From assembly GCA_948474755.1 (NCBI GenBank), contig CAOLHI010001314.1, positions 62,001-126,000 of the forward strand: a stretch of 64,000 nucleotides of DNA, given 5' to 3'. Numbering within the stretch: the first letter of the stretch is position 1; each line of letters opens with the position of its first letter. Below are positions 1 to 12,210 of this stretch, one piece after another. The translations under genes were made by a program, and so were the position numbers. A model generated the notes under the pieces. The model saw only the letters and a list, made by a program, of their open reading frames with translations, was not told the origin of the DNA and ran no database searches. The DNA comes from Ctenosaura bakeri. Lineage: Eukaryota; Chordata; Lepidosauria; Squamata; Iguanidae.

Positions 1-566
1 GGAACCAAAACGGCTAAATCAGACTGTCATACTTTAGACATAGCAAGAGATGACAAAACTTACTGGAAAAGGGTATAATGCATAGTAAAGGTTAAGGCAG
101 TAGGAAAAGAGGAAGATCATGTTACATGTGGATTGATTCAATCAAGAAAGCCCCAACCCTGAGTTTGCAAGAACTGTGGGGGGGGGATTTCCTATCCAGG
201 ATTCTTGGAGTTCTCATTTGTAAGGTTACCATAAGCCAAAGTCAACTTGACCGCATATAATAACAACAGATGTTGCCATCAGTGTTTCCCATATCTAACC
301 AATAGAACAGATTGAGACTGTCTAGCAGGTTTAAGTGACTGATGAATTTCACGTCTTTTCTAATGTTCTTATGGTTAGCATTTGCTCTGTCATAACTTGT
401 ATGTTTCAGCTATTAAGGAGATATCCTTGTAGAGGAAGTAAATGTCACCAGATTATGTGTCACTTTGTTTTATGTCACAGACATATGTCTGTTTTATGTC
501 ACAGACATACTTTATTATCCTAAGCATGTGGATTCTGAAGGTTAACAACCTTTGCTGTCTCCTCAG
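1..566 (+). other. LUC7L: LUC7L intron (upstream part)
   Basis: This is non-coding sequence before the first visible LUC7L exon. It ends in a pyrimidine-containing acceptor with AG at 565-566. A short local duplication of the motif TATGTCACAGACATA lies at about 472-509. No earlier LUC7L exon was recognised, so the gene starts outside the window. Confidence 0.7.
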
Positions 567-655
567 AAAACTGTAGCAGAAAAACAGGAGAAGAGGAACC
601 AGGACAGGTTGAGACGGAGAGAAGAAAGAGAGCGGGAAGAACGCCTGGGACAACG
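567..655 (+). CDS. LUC7L: LUC7L exon, start of the arginine/glutamate-rich tail
   Basis: The exon starts after AG at 565-566 in codon phase 0 and ends before a GTGAGC donor at 656. It encodes KTVAEKQEKRNQ followed by an R/E-rich stretch ending RLGQ plus two bases of an Arg codon. This matches the end of the helical region after the second zinc finger of LUC7-family proteins. LUC7L is a U1 snRNP-associated factor that influences 5' splice-site choice in the nucleus; the zinc fingers would be encoded upstream of the window. The paralogue LUC7L2 has a similar KTVAEKQEKRNQ segment, but the downstream exons fit LUC7L better. Phase continuity with the next three exons supports a working gene. Confidence 0.9.
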
Positions 656-1216
656 GTGAGCAGATTCAAGCAGTCCTTACAATGGAGGTGCATGGTTTCT
701 TGGCAAAGCAGTTTACAAAGTTTTCTGCTACTATCTTAGGCTTCCCAGAAGTAGTTTACCAGAGGCTGGAGCAGAACTGTAGGGACTATGGACAGTAAAT
801 GGCCCTCCTAAGGCCAGCTGTTGCCATTGTCCCCTCATGTCAGTAGTGATAGTGCTGTACTGGGTGTTATTATTGAGGAATGAACAAGGAAGTGAAAAGT
901 GCAGGCTATAACTTAGGAACACAACAGACCATATAGGCATGTAGGAAACTCAGTGACTAGAATTCTGTGTCTGAACATTTGATTTAATTTGCTTAATCAA
1001 ATATGAAATTTAAATGTACTCCACAATATTGTTTCATTTTTCTAGTTCATTCTTGATTTGCCTGGATGGCCTTTATTCTTGCTGCAGGGAATAGGGCTTA
1101 TTTCTAAGTGTGTGCAGTTTTTTCCATTGCAAACAATCATGCTTACTTTTGAAACTTTCTCAGAACTGTCTGTCATTAATTCTGATTTTCTCTGAAGTGC
1201 TGTTCTTGTTTTACAG

Positions 1217-1246
1217 GTCTGGTTCAAGAAATAGAGATCGCAGAAG
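1217..1246 (+). CDS. LUC7L: LUC7L 30-nt microexon
   Basis: This very small exon is flanked by a pyrimidine-rich tract ending TTTTACAG and a GTAGGG donor. It completes the split Arg codon of the previous exon, encodes SGSRNRDR, and ends with two bases of another Arg codon. The human LUC7L tail has the closely similar SGSRTRDRR at this place. At 30 nt it keeps the reading frame, so skipping it would remove ten residues without a frameshift. It is too short to find by ORF length; recognition rests on splice sites, phase and family similarity. Confidence 0.85.
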
Positions 1247-2719
1247 GTAGGGTTTATTTTGGGGGGGGGGTTTGATGAGAGATAGAGTCCTTTGTTTTTC
1301 TTTAAGTGATAAGTCTTTGAAGTCCTTTCCTTCACTTCTTCCCCATGCCTGAGCATTAAATGAAAGCAGAAAAGCCCAGAGCATAGGGTATTCCGAATCC
1401 ACAAATGTTAGTTAATGGATGCTATGCAATAAAATGCTGGTCAGTCCCAGGAACACTGGAGGTGACAGAGAATTCAGTGCAGTTTCCATTTATGCGTGGA
1501 GTTGTTCTGTCAGAAGTATACGTAGAAATCACTAGTATAACTGGCAAAATCATTAGAATTCTGCTAGTGTACTGTTTGCTCTTACTAATCTTAGATCACT
1601 GAAACCCATTCTCCCATAATGGTTAAACATGACTTATTAAATGAATTGTTAAAGGCCAGGCTTATTTCAGTTGCTGACTTTGGGGCCTGGAAATATATCT
1701 GTGGAGTACAGATTATAATTTATAGAGTATAACATGCAGGGTATAAAAAATAATACAGGAAGCTATGTGCATTACAATGTGTGTGTATATGTGTTACTGG
1801 CAACAAAAAGGTGGGCTAATGCCGAGCTGAAAGCCTACTCAAAGGTGAAGAGAATGTCTGCATTTCTGTTCACATTGAGAAATGAAATGCTTTGGCTGCT
1901 AATAAACCTTCCTAGTAGGTGCATTTGCTAATGCAGTCCAGATGACAGGCAGCCAAAGACTCCAGCTGGACCCAGACTGATGTTATGTCTGTAGGATGTT
2001 TGTTTTGATTGGATGACATAAATGAGGCACTGTCAGCACCTTGTTTGGATTGGACAGCAGATAGCTGCATGAGGGCTAGGGGAAAAAAGGAAGCCAAGAG
2101 GAGATAGCTGTCAAACTGTTTAGAGCTGTGTAGTTTCTCAGCAACACAGATAGTATTGTTAATAGATAAAAGAACTGAACTAGGTTGTCCTAGGTGATAA
2201 TGTTCTTCCATTTGATCATTACAGAAACCTTGCTAAAGAGATGCAGAGAGAGAGAAGTTTAGTCTTTATAAAAGTGTAACATCTTACTTGCCATATCTTA
2301 CAGTGTAGTGCAGTGCAATGCAATATAATGTAATGTGATAAAAGCAAAGTGCCCAGATATTGACATGCCTGTGTTTCTCCCTAAGGGTACTTTTATATCT
2401 ATGATTGCATATTATCAGAGAGCTTGCTCGTTTTCCCATATAAATATCCTGAGATTCCAATACTTAAGTGGAGTGTTGATGTTAACTCTGCCTATCTGGT
2501 CTTCATTGTGATCATAAGTTGGATGCTTAAGTGTCAGAACATGATAACAGGACCCCAGATAGAATCCAGATTAGTTGAAAAATGGCAAAAGACCCTCAAT
2601 CCCTCAGAATTCTAGCCTTTTAGGGATTTTTAATTTATTATCAGGGCAGTTCTGGAAATGCTGAACATTACGGAAATTGCTATGAATATTTTGACATGAA
2701 GATTGAAGGTTTATTTCTT

Positions 2720-3655
2720 TGAATATTTTCATACTTTTTAATACTGTAAGTTCTCTGGGAGCATAAAGAGAGTAAATAATTTAAAACTATTTAAAACAAT
2801 GTAAAACACTAAGAGCAATTTAAAGTAGTCTAAAACATATAAAGCACTTTAAACAGTGTAAAACTATAAACTTACATAGATTCAGTCCCAGATCCTTAGA
2901 CTCCCAAAGATTTTGGTAAGGAGCCACATTTTAGCTTGACAGCAAAATGAACTCAAAGTTGGTGCCAGCTGGCCCTCTCCAACAGGAGGACATTCCACGG
3001 TTGGGGTACTGTAGCAGAGGAAGCCTCTACTGTATCTCCATGTGATATATTGCTCCCACTGATGAGACACAGAAGAAAGTCATTTTGGCAGATCTCAAGT
3101 GTTCTGTATCATCTTGAGTAGCAGCCCCACACAGAGCACATTGCAGTTGTCTTAACCAATACGTGAAGTGATGTGGCCATAGTTGGTTTTTTTAGGAAAA
3201 GTAACTGATAGTTAGTTGAACCTTGGCCTTGATGATAGAGATGCATGCAATAGAATGCAGTCAAGGCAGGTTGCTTACCAGTTTCGTAGACGTGGGAGCC
3301 ACCAAGCCCCAGTTTTGTCAGGATTCAGCTTCAGTTTATTGGCCCTTATGCAACCTTTTAAACTAGCATCAAGGAACTGGTCCAGCACCTGATGACTTCC
3401 AACAGCAAGGAGAAGTAGAACTGAGCAATAACCAGAATACTGATGTCACCCAACCCTAAAACTTCTGATAACTTCACCCAACAGTTTTGTATAGACATGA
3501 AACAGGATGGGATGGACTGCTGCATATGTGTGCATCCAGGGAGACCCTCATCAGGAAAAGGTGCACTGCTGCTATCTTTCAGAGAGGCAGGCACTTATCC
3601 TGACATAATGAGGTATCTACCACCTCCTTGACCAACTGAATCATTCCCTCTTGGT
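2720..3655. repeat. Old dispersed repeat, family not assigned (copy 1)
   Basis: This copy shares a characteristic block with 5040-5740: a segment around GGACATTCCACGGTTGGGGT at about 2988-3007 corresponds to GGAAATTCCACAGTTGGGGT at about 5369-5388. It continues with a region about chromosome-like unique text that recurs in diverged form. It looks like a degenerate LINE 3' region or a long SINE. I cannot name the family with confidence. Confidence 0.4.
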
Positions 3656-3705
3656 AAGACTTTCTACTGAAGCATGGTTGTTTAGATATGTGTCCTGTAC
3701 AGTCC

Positions 3706-3800
3706 TACAACAGTGGAGTAGTGGTTAGGATGTTAGCCTAGGACTGGAAGACCTGGCTTAAATCCCTGCTGAGCAATGAAATTCACAGGGTGACTTTGAG
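3706..3800 (+). repeat. tRNA-derived SINE head, truncated
   Basis: An A-box-like segment (GTAGTGGTTAGGATGTTAG) is followed by a B-box-like region and then a diverged form of the GTGACCTTGGGCAAG block seen in the other copies of this SINE (13215, 28680, 38707, 40310). Only the head is present. It lies just upstream of the acceptor of the RS-rich LUC7L exon. Confidence 0.5.
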
Positions 3801-3874
3801 CCAAGTACTTTCAAATAGGGAAATTTTATGTGTATTTCTGGTCATGTGGCCCAGCTTCTTCCTGTGTGTTGCAG

Positions 3875-4045
3875 GTCTCGATCTCGAGAGCGGAGGCGAA
3901 GACGCTCAAGATCTGCTTCCCGTGAGAAACGAAAATCCCGCTCTAAGTCCCGGGAACGAGAGAGGCACAGGCGCCACCGCAGCCGTTCTTGCAGCCACAG
4001 CAGAGGCCACCGGCGGGGATCCAGAGACAGGAGTTCCAAACACAA
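3875..4045 (+). CDS. LUC7L: LUC7L exon encoding the RS-rich domain
   Basis: The acceptor is CCTGTGTGTTGCAG; the donor is GTATGA at 4046. The exon completes the Arg codon of the microexon and encodes an RS-repeat segment that includes RRRRRSRSASREKRKSRSKS, then a block reading HRRHRSRSCSHSRGHRRGS and DRSSKHK. The HSRGHRR block is typical of LUC7L rather than LUC7L2. RS domains like this are phosphorylated by SR-protein kinases and mediate contacts in the early spliceosome and nuclear speckles. If the donor were not used, translation would add only four residues (YDQP) before a stop at 4060, so intron retention would give a short truncated tail. Confidence 0.92.
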
Positions 4046-7000
4046 GTATGACCAGCCTTAATAACATTGCTTGTTGGAAAGAGGCTTTTTTGTCTTGTTT
4101 GTTGAATTGCTAATAGGTTAGGTTTGATTTGACCGTATTGTCCTGCATGGCTGCAGCTATCCCAAGATTTATGGACTTGGCCTCTAGCTGTGGATTCAGT
4201 TACTGACTTCCATTTCTTGAAAATACACCACACTTTTAGTCATCCTAGTTATAAGTGTTAAGTTTAACAAAACTCACTTGCGTCCTGATATATTGAGTGC
4301 CAAGTATATTATTCAGTCCTCCTCCTGAGCACACTTCAAACCACTTGTAATTCAAATAAGTGTTTCATGGTGTAATGCAGTCTTTGTTCTCCAGAGTAAC
4401 TGGATTTTATAATGTTGGCTGCTACATGAGCAAGTGAGGAGTGAAGAGCATTTAGAGCTCTTCTGTGTGAGAGAAATGATGAGTTTTGGAAAGTTAAGCT
4501 GTTGGCAATGGAATGTGTGGTAACAATTGACTCATGGTTGAGATACTAAATGCGTTTTTTAAATCTGTCTTGAACATGAACAATAAGGAAAAGAAGTTTG
4601 GACAATTAGGAAATGAGGAAGACCCAGTAATTACTATTGCTAAAGAGCAGGTAAGGGAATACTTCAGAAAACTGAAATGTATGTTAGTCATCTTAGAGTG
4701 TTCCCTAGAGAGATGAACTATGTGAATGGTATTATCTGCAGCAGGGGGTTGGGGGGAGGAAATGAGAAGGCACCGGCAGTCTGGAAGGAAAGAAAAATAT
4801 TGTAATGCCTCTTTTCTTAGAAAAGGTAGACGTAGATATTTTGATCTGTTGCCGGCCTTAAAAATTTAATGTCTTAAAATAAGCATGTATACTTCAGGAA
4901 GATGTGATTGTCTCTCATGAGAGACAATGTTGGATAAAGGAATAAAGCGCTTAGGGATGTGGAGTAGACCTTATCTTCTGTATTGGCGATACAGCATTTA
5001 GATGCCGATACTGTATAGGAGTGGTGGGCAGAGTGCAGCTCTTCCAATGTTGGGCTGCAGTTCCTAGCACTATAATTTATTTATCATTATTTGTTAAAGT
5101 ATTTGTACCCCATGCTATATCAAGAGATCTCAGGGTGGCTTACAAATAGCATAAGAGACTAAAAAAAAACAGTAAGTTAATTTCAGTATGCTAAAACATA
5201 TTCATATAATCAGTTAAAAGCAGGTTTAAAAAATTTAAAAGTTTTTCAAGTTATATACAACAGTCTTTGGGTTGAATTGATGAGGCCGAAAGGCTTCGGT
5301 GAACAGGCATGTTTTAACTTGGTGCCTAAATGATGAGAGTGTTAGGACCAGTCAGGTCTCCAGGGAGAGGAAATTCCACAGTTGGGGTGCCATGCCTGAG
5401 AAGCGCTTTCTCATGTCTCAACACAGTGTATCGTTCTCACTGGTAGGGCCTCTTCAGCAGTTCTGAGTCCTCAGGCAAGGCACATATGGGGAAGCACTCC
5501 CTCAGATTTCAACATCTCACGCTGTTTAGGGCTTTAATGTCATCACAGGTACCTTGAATTCAGACTGGAAACATACTGGCAGCCAGTGCAATTCTTTCTG
5601 TATGAAATTCCAGTCATCAGTCAAGCTGATGCATTTTACACTAGCTGCAGCTTCTGAGTCTTCTTTAAGGGAAGCCCCATGTAGAGCCTGTTACGGTAGT
5701 CCAATCAGAAAATAACCAGTGCATGGGCTACTGTGGCTTGGTTATCTCTTAGCTATTTTGGCTGAGGCTGTTGGGAGTAGAAGCCCAACAACATCTGGAG
5801 TAGTGCACTTTACCCACTCCTGCTTGATAGTGTGCCAGTGTAACAAAGTAGAGCAACATGAGCGTACTTTCAGGGTTGTTTTATTGAAGCTGGGAGGGGG
5901 GCATTGCCTTTTTTTTCTTCAAGTCCAGTTCACTCTGTGGGAGCTTTCTCTGTTTACATTTGAAGTTGCAATTGTCCTACTTAGTTTAATGGAAATTTTA
6001 AGTCTAGTCTGTGGTTACTCCTGTGTTGCTCTTTGTACAAAAAAACAATGTTTGCTTCTAACCTAGCATCCACATAATAGGCTCCATGTATATTTCTGCT
6101 TTGTTGATGAAAGCTATGGCCTTAGCATTTAAGGCTACAGAATCACCTGATTATCTCATAATAACCTTTTAAATGTTTGTCATAATTTGCGTCTTGCCAT
6201 TCTTCCATTGGGCTCCGTTGGTGCTTATAGGCGTCCAACAAACTTGTGAGGTAAGCTAGACTTGAAAAACAGTGCCGTATCTCCAGCTGGGTGAGAGCTC
6301 AAAGCCGTCCATGGAGTACTGTGGATAACTGCTTCTCTTAACCTGATGCTCTTTAGCATTGAACAAGAATGGTTCTCCTCTGTTTTACAGTTGAGGACTG
6401 CACTGATAAGGAATGCTCTGGCGGTCAACAGGGTTGGGTAACTCCTGAGTTCTACACTCTGAAGCTGGGGCCCATGGCCAACCTATGGCAACAGGGGCCC
6501 TGTTAATCTTCCCTATTGCCTGTTCACCTGCTCTCTCTGAACGTACACGTAGCAAGGAGATAGAGCAGCATCTTCTCCTTGTTCACTTTTTTCTTCTGGA
6601 TGGCTCTGCAGGTTAGCAGTGATGATAGAAGTAAGGACATGGGACAGGGGGTGTCTTGCCCAAGGACCCGCTGGAACTGGGAGCAGTGGTAGCTCTCACC
6701 AAGTTGTACGTGTAGAATTCCTTTGTAAGCTTCATTTTGAAATAAAGCAGGCACACTCTGCACATTTCTGCTCACTTACCTGTCTGACCTCTGTAAAGGT
6801 AGGAAACATTAGGCATAAAGTGAACAGTAGGATAAAACTGATGTGTGCGACAAATAAAATAGAAGTTTGAGACACATCTCCTGAGAGCAGAAAAGTAAGG
6901 GACGTCATGATGCTCTCTGGAGTGTTACAAAGAACTTCTTGTCAGGTAGAAACACAATAAAAGGCTGTTTAGTGCTGACATCACTAAAAGATTGCTACCT

Positions 7001-7348
7001 TTGAAAGAATAGCAAAATATTACTGAATAGAGCTCACGGCTGTGCACTGGTTTTTGAAGCAGATACGCTGCTGCATACAGGAAGATCATGTTTCAGGTTG
7101 TGACAAGAAGATCAGAGAGCTGGCATAATTTTCCTGTTCTTTGATATGCTTAGCCACTTGGTTGTGGTGGTTATGCCATGAGTCCAGCTGAAGGTAACTT
7201 TTTAGTTCTTGCTTGTTCCACCCAGCTATGCTTTCTTCCTGCCCAGGTTCCAGAATAAATTGATTGTTTCCTGATCAGATTTATGTTCATATAGATGGAA
7301 TAACTTCTGTTGTTGTGTCTTTATAGTGTTGTTTGATTTGTACTTCAG
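4046..7348 (+). other. LUC7L: LUC7L last intron
   Basis: This is AT-rich intronic sequence ending in TTGTACTTCAG at 7338-7348. It includes the dispersed repeat at 5040-5740 and a degenerate segment near 5760-5810 resembling the lizard repeat with CAACAACATCTGGAG. No additional coding exon was recognised. Confidence 0.7.
5040..5740. repeat. Old dispersed repeat, family not assigned (copy 2)
   Basis: It contains a block typical of LINE 3' ends or long SINEs (ATCAAGAGATCTCAGGGTGG at about 5119-5138), then the GGAAATTCCACAGTTGGGGT block shared with the copy at 2720-3655. It is degenerate and has no open frame. Confidence 0.4.
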
Positions 7349-7490
7349 GTCCTCTAGAGATCGATCTTCCAGGGAGAAATCAAGGGAGAGAGAGAAGAAA
7401 GAGAAGAGCTCTTCTGAAAGACGGCATGAGAGCACCAATGGCAAATCTCGTTCGAAGAGGTCAGAAGAGCGGGAAGCTGGCGAGATCTGA
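7349..7490 (+). CDS. LUC7L: LUC7L terminal coding exon
   Basis: The exon begins after TTCAG and restores the frame by completing a Lys codon. It encodes SSRDRSSREKSREREKKEKS, an S/E/R-rich stretch containing HESTNGK, then KRSEEREAGEI and TGA at 7488-7490. The final EAGEI is the conserved C-terminus of vertebrate LUC7L and LUC7L2. Human LUC7L ends in the near-identical SEEKEAGEI after an SNGK motif. All four exons join in one frame with no stop, which argues against a pseudogene; the preserved introns rule out a processed copy. Confidence 0.92.
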
Positions 7491-9300
7491 ACTCTGGCGA
7501 GATCCGTCTTGTACTGTATATAGTCTTGAGAAACATTCTACACAGTCCAAATTTCTCATTTATATTAACTGAATACAGCACATCTTTTGTAGTCCTGAAT
7601 TTCTGTTGTTTCTGCAAGTAGCAAAGCTGATAGTGTAACAGTTCTTTGCCATTGACTGAAACTTTGTTTTGTAATAGGAACAAACAGACCAAGGAGCCAG
7701 CTTTTAACACAGATTAGTGATCTAAGCAGAATGGCACAGCTGGAAGCTATTCCTATGGGTGGGAGTGTAATCTGCTGGAAAAACCCATGCCCCATCTATG
7801 TACTTTAAAGTGTCACTTGCCTTTCTGTTGCAGAGTTAAGTTCAAAACATACTAAAGAACCTCGGTAGCACTAAAAATGACAAGTTCGTTGAGTCCAATG
7901 TGAACTGTTAAAACTGGTCAAGTTTAATTTACACAGCAGCCTAGCTTAGTGACATTGTTTTGGGACAACTGGTACAGGAAGTCACAGTAATTCTATAGGG
8001 TTTTTTGTTTATTTGGTTAGTTGGTTGATTTTGGTAGTTGTATTTGCAGCCCGTTGATGTAGCACAGAATTCAGATTTAAATGGAAGTTTATGGGGTTAT
8101 TTTGTCTCCCATTTCTCAGTATGAATTTTCACAGCGTTACATATTGAATTTCACCCAAGGATTTTTTTTAATCTGGTCCTGTGTCCCAGCGTGTAGGTTT
8201 TATGTAGTGAGCCACTGGACATAAATATTTATTGCCTGATTGAGAGGCCCTACTTAAGGTGGAAGTGTATTCTAGAGGGTTCTGTTGCAAATAGTTTGCA
8301 GTTGTCTCAAGTAGTCTTGTGTCTTAAAGCTAGTCCATTAAGAATGGTTCACGCAATGAGCTGTTTACCCATTTGGCAGAATAGATTTCAGGATCTTGCA
8401 TGGACAGCTCTATTTCAGGGCAGGCAAGTAGCTCCCTTGCATAGATGTGTCATCAAAAGAAGCAATGCCCATTAGTTTCTCAAGCAAATTGCAGTCATAA
8501 CTGCTATGAGAGGCTGTTTTGCAGCATGAATTTATTTGAAGGAGTTGGTAGGAAGTCATCGGAGGAAGAAGCATGAGCTTGTGTTCAGTGCAGCGTATTA
8601 AAGTCTTTTTATAACAATGTACAGTAACTAGATTCCTTCACACAGTCATTGAAAACAGGCACAACTAAGTTAGAATTGCTGCTGCTTTAGCAGTGCTGTG
8701 TTCAGTATACTGGGACGTTTTTATTTTCTGTCTGCTTTTCATAACTATTTGGTAATTCTCTGACACCCTCATGTGCCTCTTCTTCATTTCTTCCCCCCTC
8801 ACCTTGTTTCTGCAGAATTTCAGGAGTTAACAGAATTGTGTTCATCTTAATGTTTATGTAGAATTTTCTTTTTCATTGTTGATGAATTTTCCCTTTTCTA
8901 AGCAAAAAAGTTGAGAAGTATGTTCTCTAGGTCTTTTTTTAATGTGTTTGGTTTCTAGCAGAATGAGTGAACCTACAGCAGGAGCATTGGAGCATTCATT
9001 ATGAAGGAACTGGCTCCAGTTCCAATTGAGTCCTATTGCTTTGCACATACATCTCCAGTTGGGATGGACAGTATCTGGGCAAGCGCAAGTCTAGAATGCT
9101 GTTTTTCCTATCTCTTTTGGGATGTCACTGGGCCCAGTAAGAGAAGCCAGCAAGGCATATCACATTAAGTGTACAGAGTATTAGAAATACACCCCTCTAT
9201 GGGACTTTTATGTTTGCTGTTTGCGGTTGCGCAGTTTGATCCTTAACAGCACTTTTTTTTCCCCTTGCCTTTTTGAGGAGTTTTGGTCTAAGTAATAAAG
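7491..9300 (+). other. LUC7L: LUC7L 3'UTR, end uncertain
   Basis: This is AT-rich sequence after the LUC7L stop with no further open frame. Candidate poly(A) signals are ATTAAA at 8598-8603 and AATAAA at 9294-9299. I cannot tell which is used. The 3' limit given is the second signal. Confidence 0.45.
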
Positions 9301-9725
9301 ATGTAAGTAAGATGCTGTCTTCTTTCCAGTCTGATTCACATTAAAAGCTTATCTTTGTGGCTTGGAGTGGACAGTGCTCTCTTCTGGTGTGACATTAATG
9401 CCTGAAACTTACTTAAACCCCAGCTGCTGTCAGCTGACTTGATTACCTTGGAATAAGTTGTCTCATGAGAGTTTTTACAAAAAGTCTTCTGAAGGAGTAT
9501 GGGATAGGAAGTTCTTGCTGTGTAATAATGCAATAAGTATCCTGGACAGATTGAAATCAGTGCTTTGTGTGACAGTTTCACACTCCTGAGTGTTCGCACG
9601 CTTCACATGCTGACATAGTGATTTTGACAACAAAGGCACAAAAATAGCTGGTATTCTGACACAGGTGAGATGTGTAATAAAGTGTGGCATGTCCTCATTA
9701 CCTGACAGAAGTTGGCCTGTGTATA

Positions 9726-10111
9726 CAGTGAGCCCTCCACATTTGCAGGTTTCACTTTTGCAAATTTGATTATTCATGGATTATTTGCTGTCACCTCTGC
9801 TGCCTCCCTATGCCATTTTTAATAGGGATTGCAAGCCTCATGAGACTGAGAAACTGTGAACGAGGCTTTTAAGTCCCTATTAAAAATGGTGTGGAGCAAC
9901 AGTGGCGGTGGAAGTGAGCCCCACCAGCCACCCACTTCTGCCTTGGTGAAGGAACCCTGATGCCTCAAAGGAATCCACGGTGGGTTGAATATGGTGATCC
10001 TACTTTTTTGTGTGTTAAATATGGTTTGAGAGGACCTAGAGTTGCTCACGGTTTTTCCGCTTTTACAGGAGTCCTGTGCCCCTTACCCTGGTGAATGTGG
10101 AGGGAGGACTG
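9726..10111. mobile_element. Tigger/pogo-like MITE, copy 1
   Basis: The ends are CAGTGAGCCCTCCACATTTG and, inverted, GTGAATGTGGAGGGAGGACTG, flanked by TA on both sides. Two more copies (39710-40085, 59364-60012) share the same interior, with a GATTATTCA...GGATTATTTGCTGTC block near the left end. Length is about 385 bp with no coding capacity. TA duplications and these ends fit the Tc1/mariner-pogo (Tigger) superfamily. Confidence 0.7.
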
Positions 10112-10215
10112 TACTATTAATTAACCAGCCACACCCTTTTCCCAGGGTGACTATAAGCTGTAAGGTGCTTGAGCCAGTCACTTCAACCCTCACACCCCAG
10201 CCCAAGTTTTCAGTC

Positions 10216-10335
10216 TCATCTTGAGTGAACCCTTAACTCTGGGAGGGTCACTGATCATGCTCAGTTCTCACTGGGCTGTTTCTAGAGAGTCTTGGCTCCT
10301 TTGGAGTGTTCTTATGTTTTGTACTTCACCATATC
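10216..10335 (+). repeat. Direct repeat unit A of a local duplication
   Basis: This segment includes CACTGGGCTGTTTCTAGAGA and the following GTCTTGGCTCCTTTGG and recurs at 11296-11420 about 1.08 kb downstream with moderate divergence. The flanks do not match a repeat family I know. Confidence 0.55.
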
Positions 10336-10984
10336 TTGGGCTGCACATGGATATGCTAATATTGGTTCTTGTTTCTCAGTTGTCCTATTTTGGCTTCAGT
10401 CCTGATGTCACTTAACAACCTGAGTTCAGTATTAGGGACTGACATCATAGATTGACGGCTAAGGAACATGCACAGCTTCAGAAGCCCTATGCTGAGTTAA
10501 CATCTGAGGCAGGATTGCTTGTGCTGCTGTAGCCCAACCCAGTATACATTTTATCCATTTTTAGGGGGTACCAGGGATGATATCATTGCACTCAAAATTT
10601 AGATCCTTGCCTTGAAGATAACTGGCATAAAAATTGGTATGTTCATTATTCTGTGATGTTCAAACATTTGCTTAAATCCTACTTTTTAATGTGAGGATGT
10701 CAAGTTCTGGTTCAGTAGCTAAAACAAGACTGGTTGATCACAACGTTTCTCTCATTTTTAATACTAGCCAGCATGCCTCCCCCAAATGTCACTGTGCTCA
10801 CAGCCAGGTTATGACTTCATCTAGACTTGGATAGTAATTTCCTTTTTTAAAAAATATTTGTTCTTTACTCATATTTCCATTATTCACTTGTATCCAGTTT
10901 CCTTTCTTTGAAGATTGCCAGTGAGTGATCTTGGACAAGCCACACCCTTTCCATCCAAGAGGAAGGCAGTAGTCAACCACCAAA

Positions 10985-11060
10985 TAAACATGGCCCAGAC
11001 AGCCCTATGATAGAGTCACAAAAAGTCAGAATGAACTTGAAGGCATACAACAAAAAACTG
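10985..11060 (+). repeat. SINE tail fragment
   Basis: It matches the end of the common SINE in this window: the AGTCAGAATGAACTTGAAGG and GCATACAACAA segments correspond to the GTCGGAAACGACTTGAAGG and CACACAACAA type tail. Confidence 0.6.
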
Positions 11061-11295
11061 TGTGATTGAAGATGTTAAATAAATATAGTGAGCATGACTG
11101 AAGCCAGAGAACATTATGACACAATCTAAAATGAACCTGAAGTAATTATTTTGCACATAAAATAGCAGTAGAGCTGGGCCTCATGAATCCATTCATCCTG
11201 AAGCAGCAGTCCAGTAGAATGAGATGATGTGCTTTGCTGTGAGCACCTGAAAGGTTTTTGTTCTCCCATTTCTCAGCATATTGTGAGAAGCAACT

Positions 11296-11420
11296 ACTGG
11301 TCTCACCTTGAGTGAACACTTAACTCTCAGTGGCTCCTGGGAGGTTCACTGATCATGCTCTGTTCTCACTGGGCTGTTTCTAGAGAGTCTTGGCCCCTTT
11401 GGGGTCTTCTTATGTTTTCA
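11296..11420 (+). repeat. Direct repeat unit B of a local duplication
   Basis: This is the partner of 10216-10335 and carries the same CACTGGGCTGTTTCTAGAGA core, then GTCTTGGCCCCTTTGG. It has a short extra segment (AGTGGCTCCTGG) relative to unit A. Confidence 0.55.
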
Positions 11421-11954
11421 GTTCTCCAACATCTACAGTTGTAGGGGGGCAGTAATAAGCTGCTTACACCTGATGCTTGGGACATTCTTGGCTTTGGGCT
11501 TGTCTTACAGTGAGGAGATCTGTGCATACATACATGTTGGCGTACAGAGCATGCTGTGGTTTTGGGGCTTACCACAGCTGTGAAGGAGATTTTCTGCTAC
11601 AAAACATTGGCTTCATCTATGGAACACTAATAAATCTTTCGTACTAGTGGGTTTGTCTCAGTTTGATCACTCTTGACTGGGAGAGTCTAATCAAATGCCA
11701 GATAAATACAGATATATTCCAGGCTTTTAAAAATATGAATAAGAGGCCTGTGGTGTAGTAGGTAATTAGATTTGCTAAGGTTCTAAAAATGTAGGATGCT
11801 GGGGTTGGAGTCAAGGAACCTATAGAAAGGACACTTCCACAAACTGCAGGAGCTGTCATGTTCCCTAATAAGAATGTGGCTAATGCAGGTTGTATTTAAT
11901 CAGTATTTAACTACAGTCCCTAGTAATATCAGTTCACATACTTTGCTGTTCCTG

Positions 11955-12210
11955 TCAAAAGTAATTGTATATTACAGGTCCCAACTGGTGGAGAAACAAT
12001 ATAAGATCTGGAGAAGCTGCCTCACAACCAGTCAATTGGTCCATTTACTCAAGCAAGTCTGGGATATCCCTGACTGGCATAAGTTCCTTCCCGGGTTCCT
12101 GACGGGGTCTTCTTCAGCCTTACCAAGGATTGGCAGAGAGCCTTGGGCATCTTGCATGAAAAACGGGCCCCCAATCATTGAGCTATGGTCCTGCTGCAGG
12201 GTATAATTAC
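11955..12210 (-). repeat. tRNA-derived SINE (head reads CCATAGCTCA on the - strand)
   Basis: On the minus strand the head resembles the A box of a tRNA (GACCATAGCTCAATGAT). It is followed by a body with CAATCCTTGGTAAGGCTG, CTGCCAGTCAGGG and GGACCAATTGACTGG, then AGGCAGCTTCTCC. This order is that of a well-known reptile SINE. A second copy is at 39530-39700. Confidence 0.65.

Larger units (their letters stand above)
1247..3874 (+). other. LUC7L: LUC7L intron with an old dispersed repeat
   Basis: This intron runs from the microexon to the RS-rich exon. A purine run of about ten G lies near 1261. The stretch from about 2720 to 3655 is similar to one at 5040-5740 in the next intron and is annotated separately. 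A SINE-like head lies at about 3706-3800. No further exon was recognised. Confidence 0.7.
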
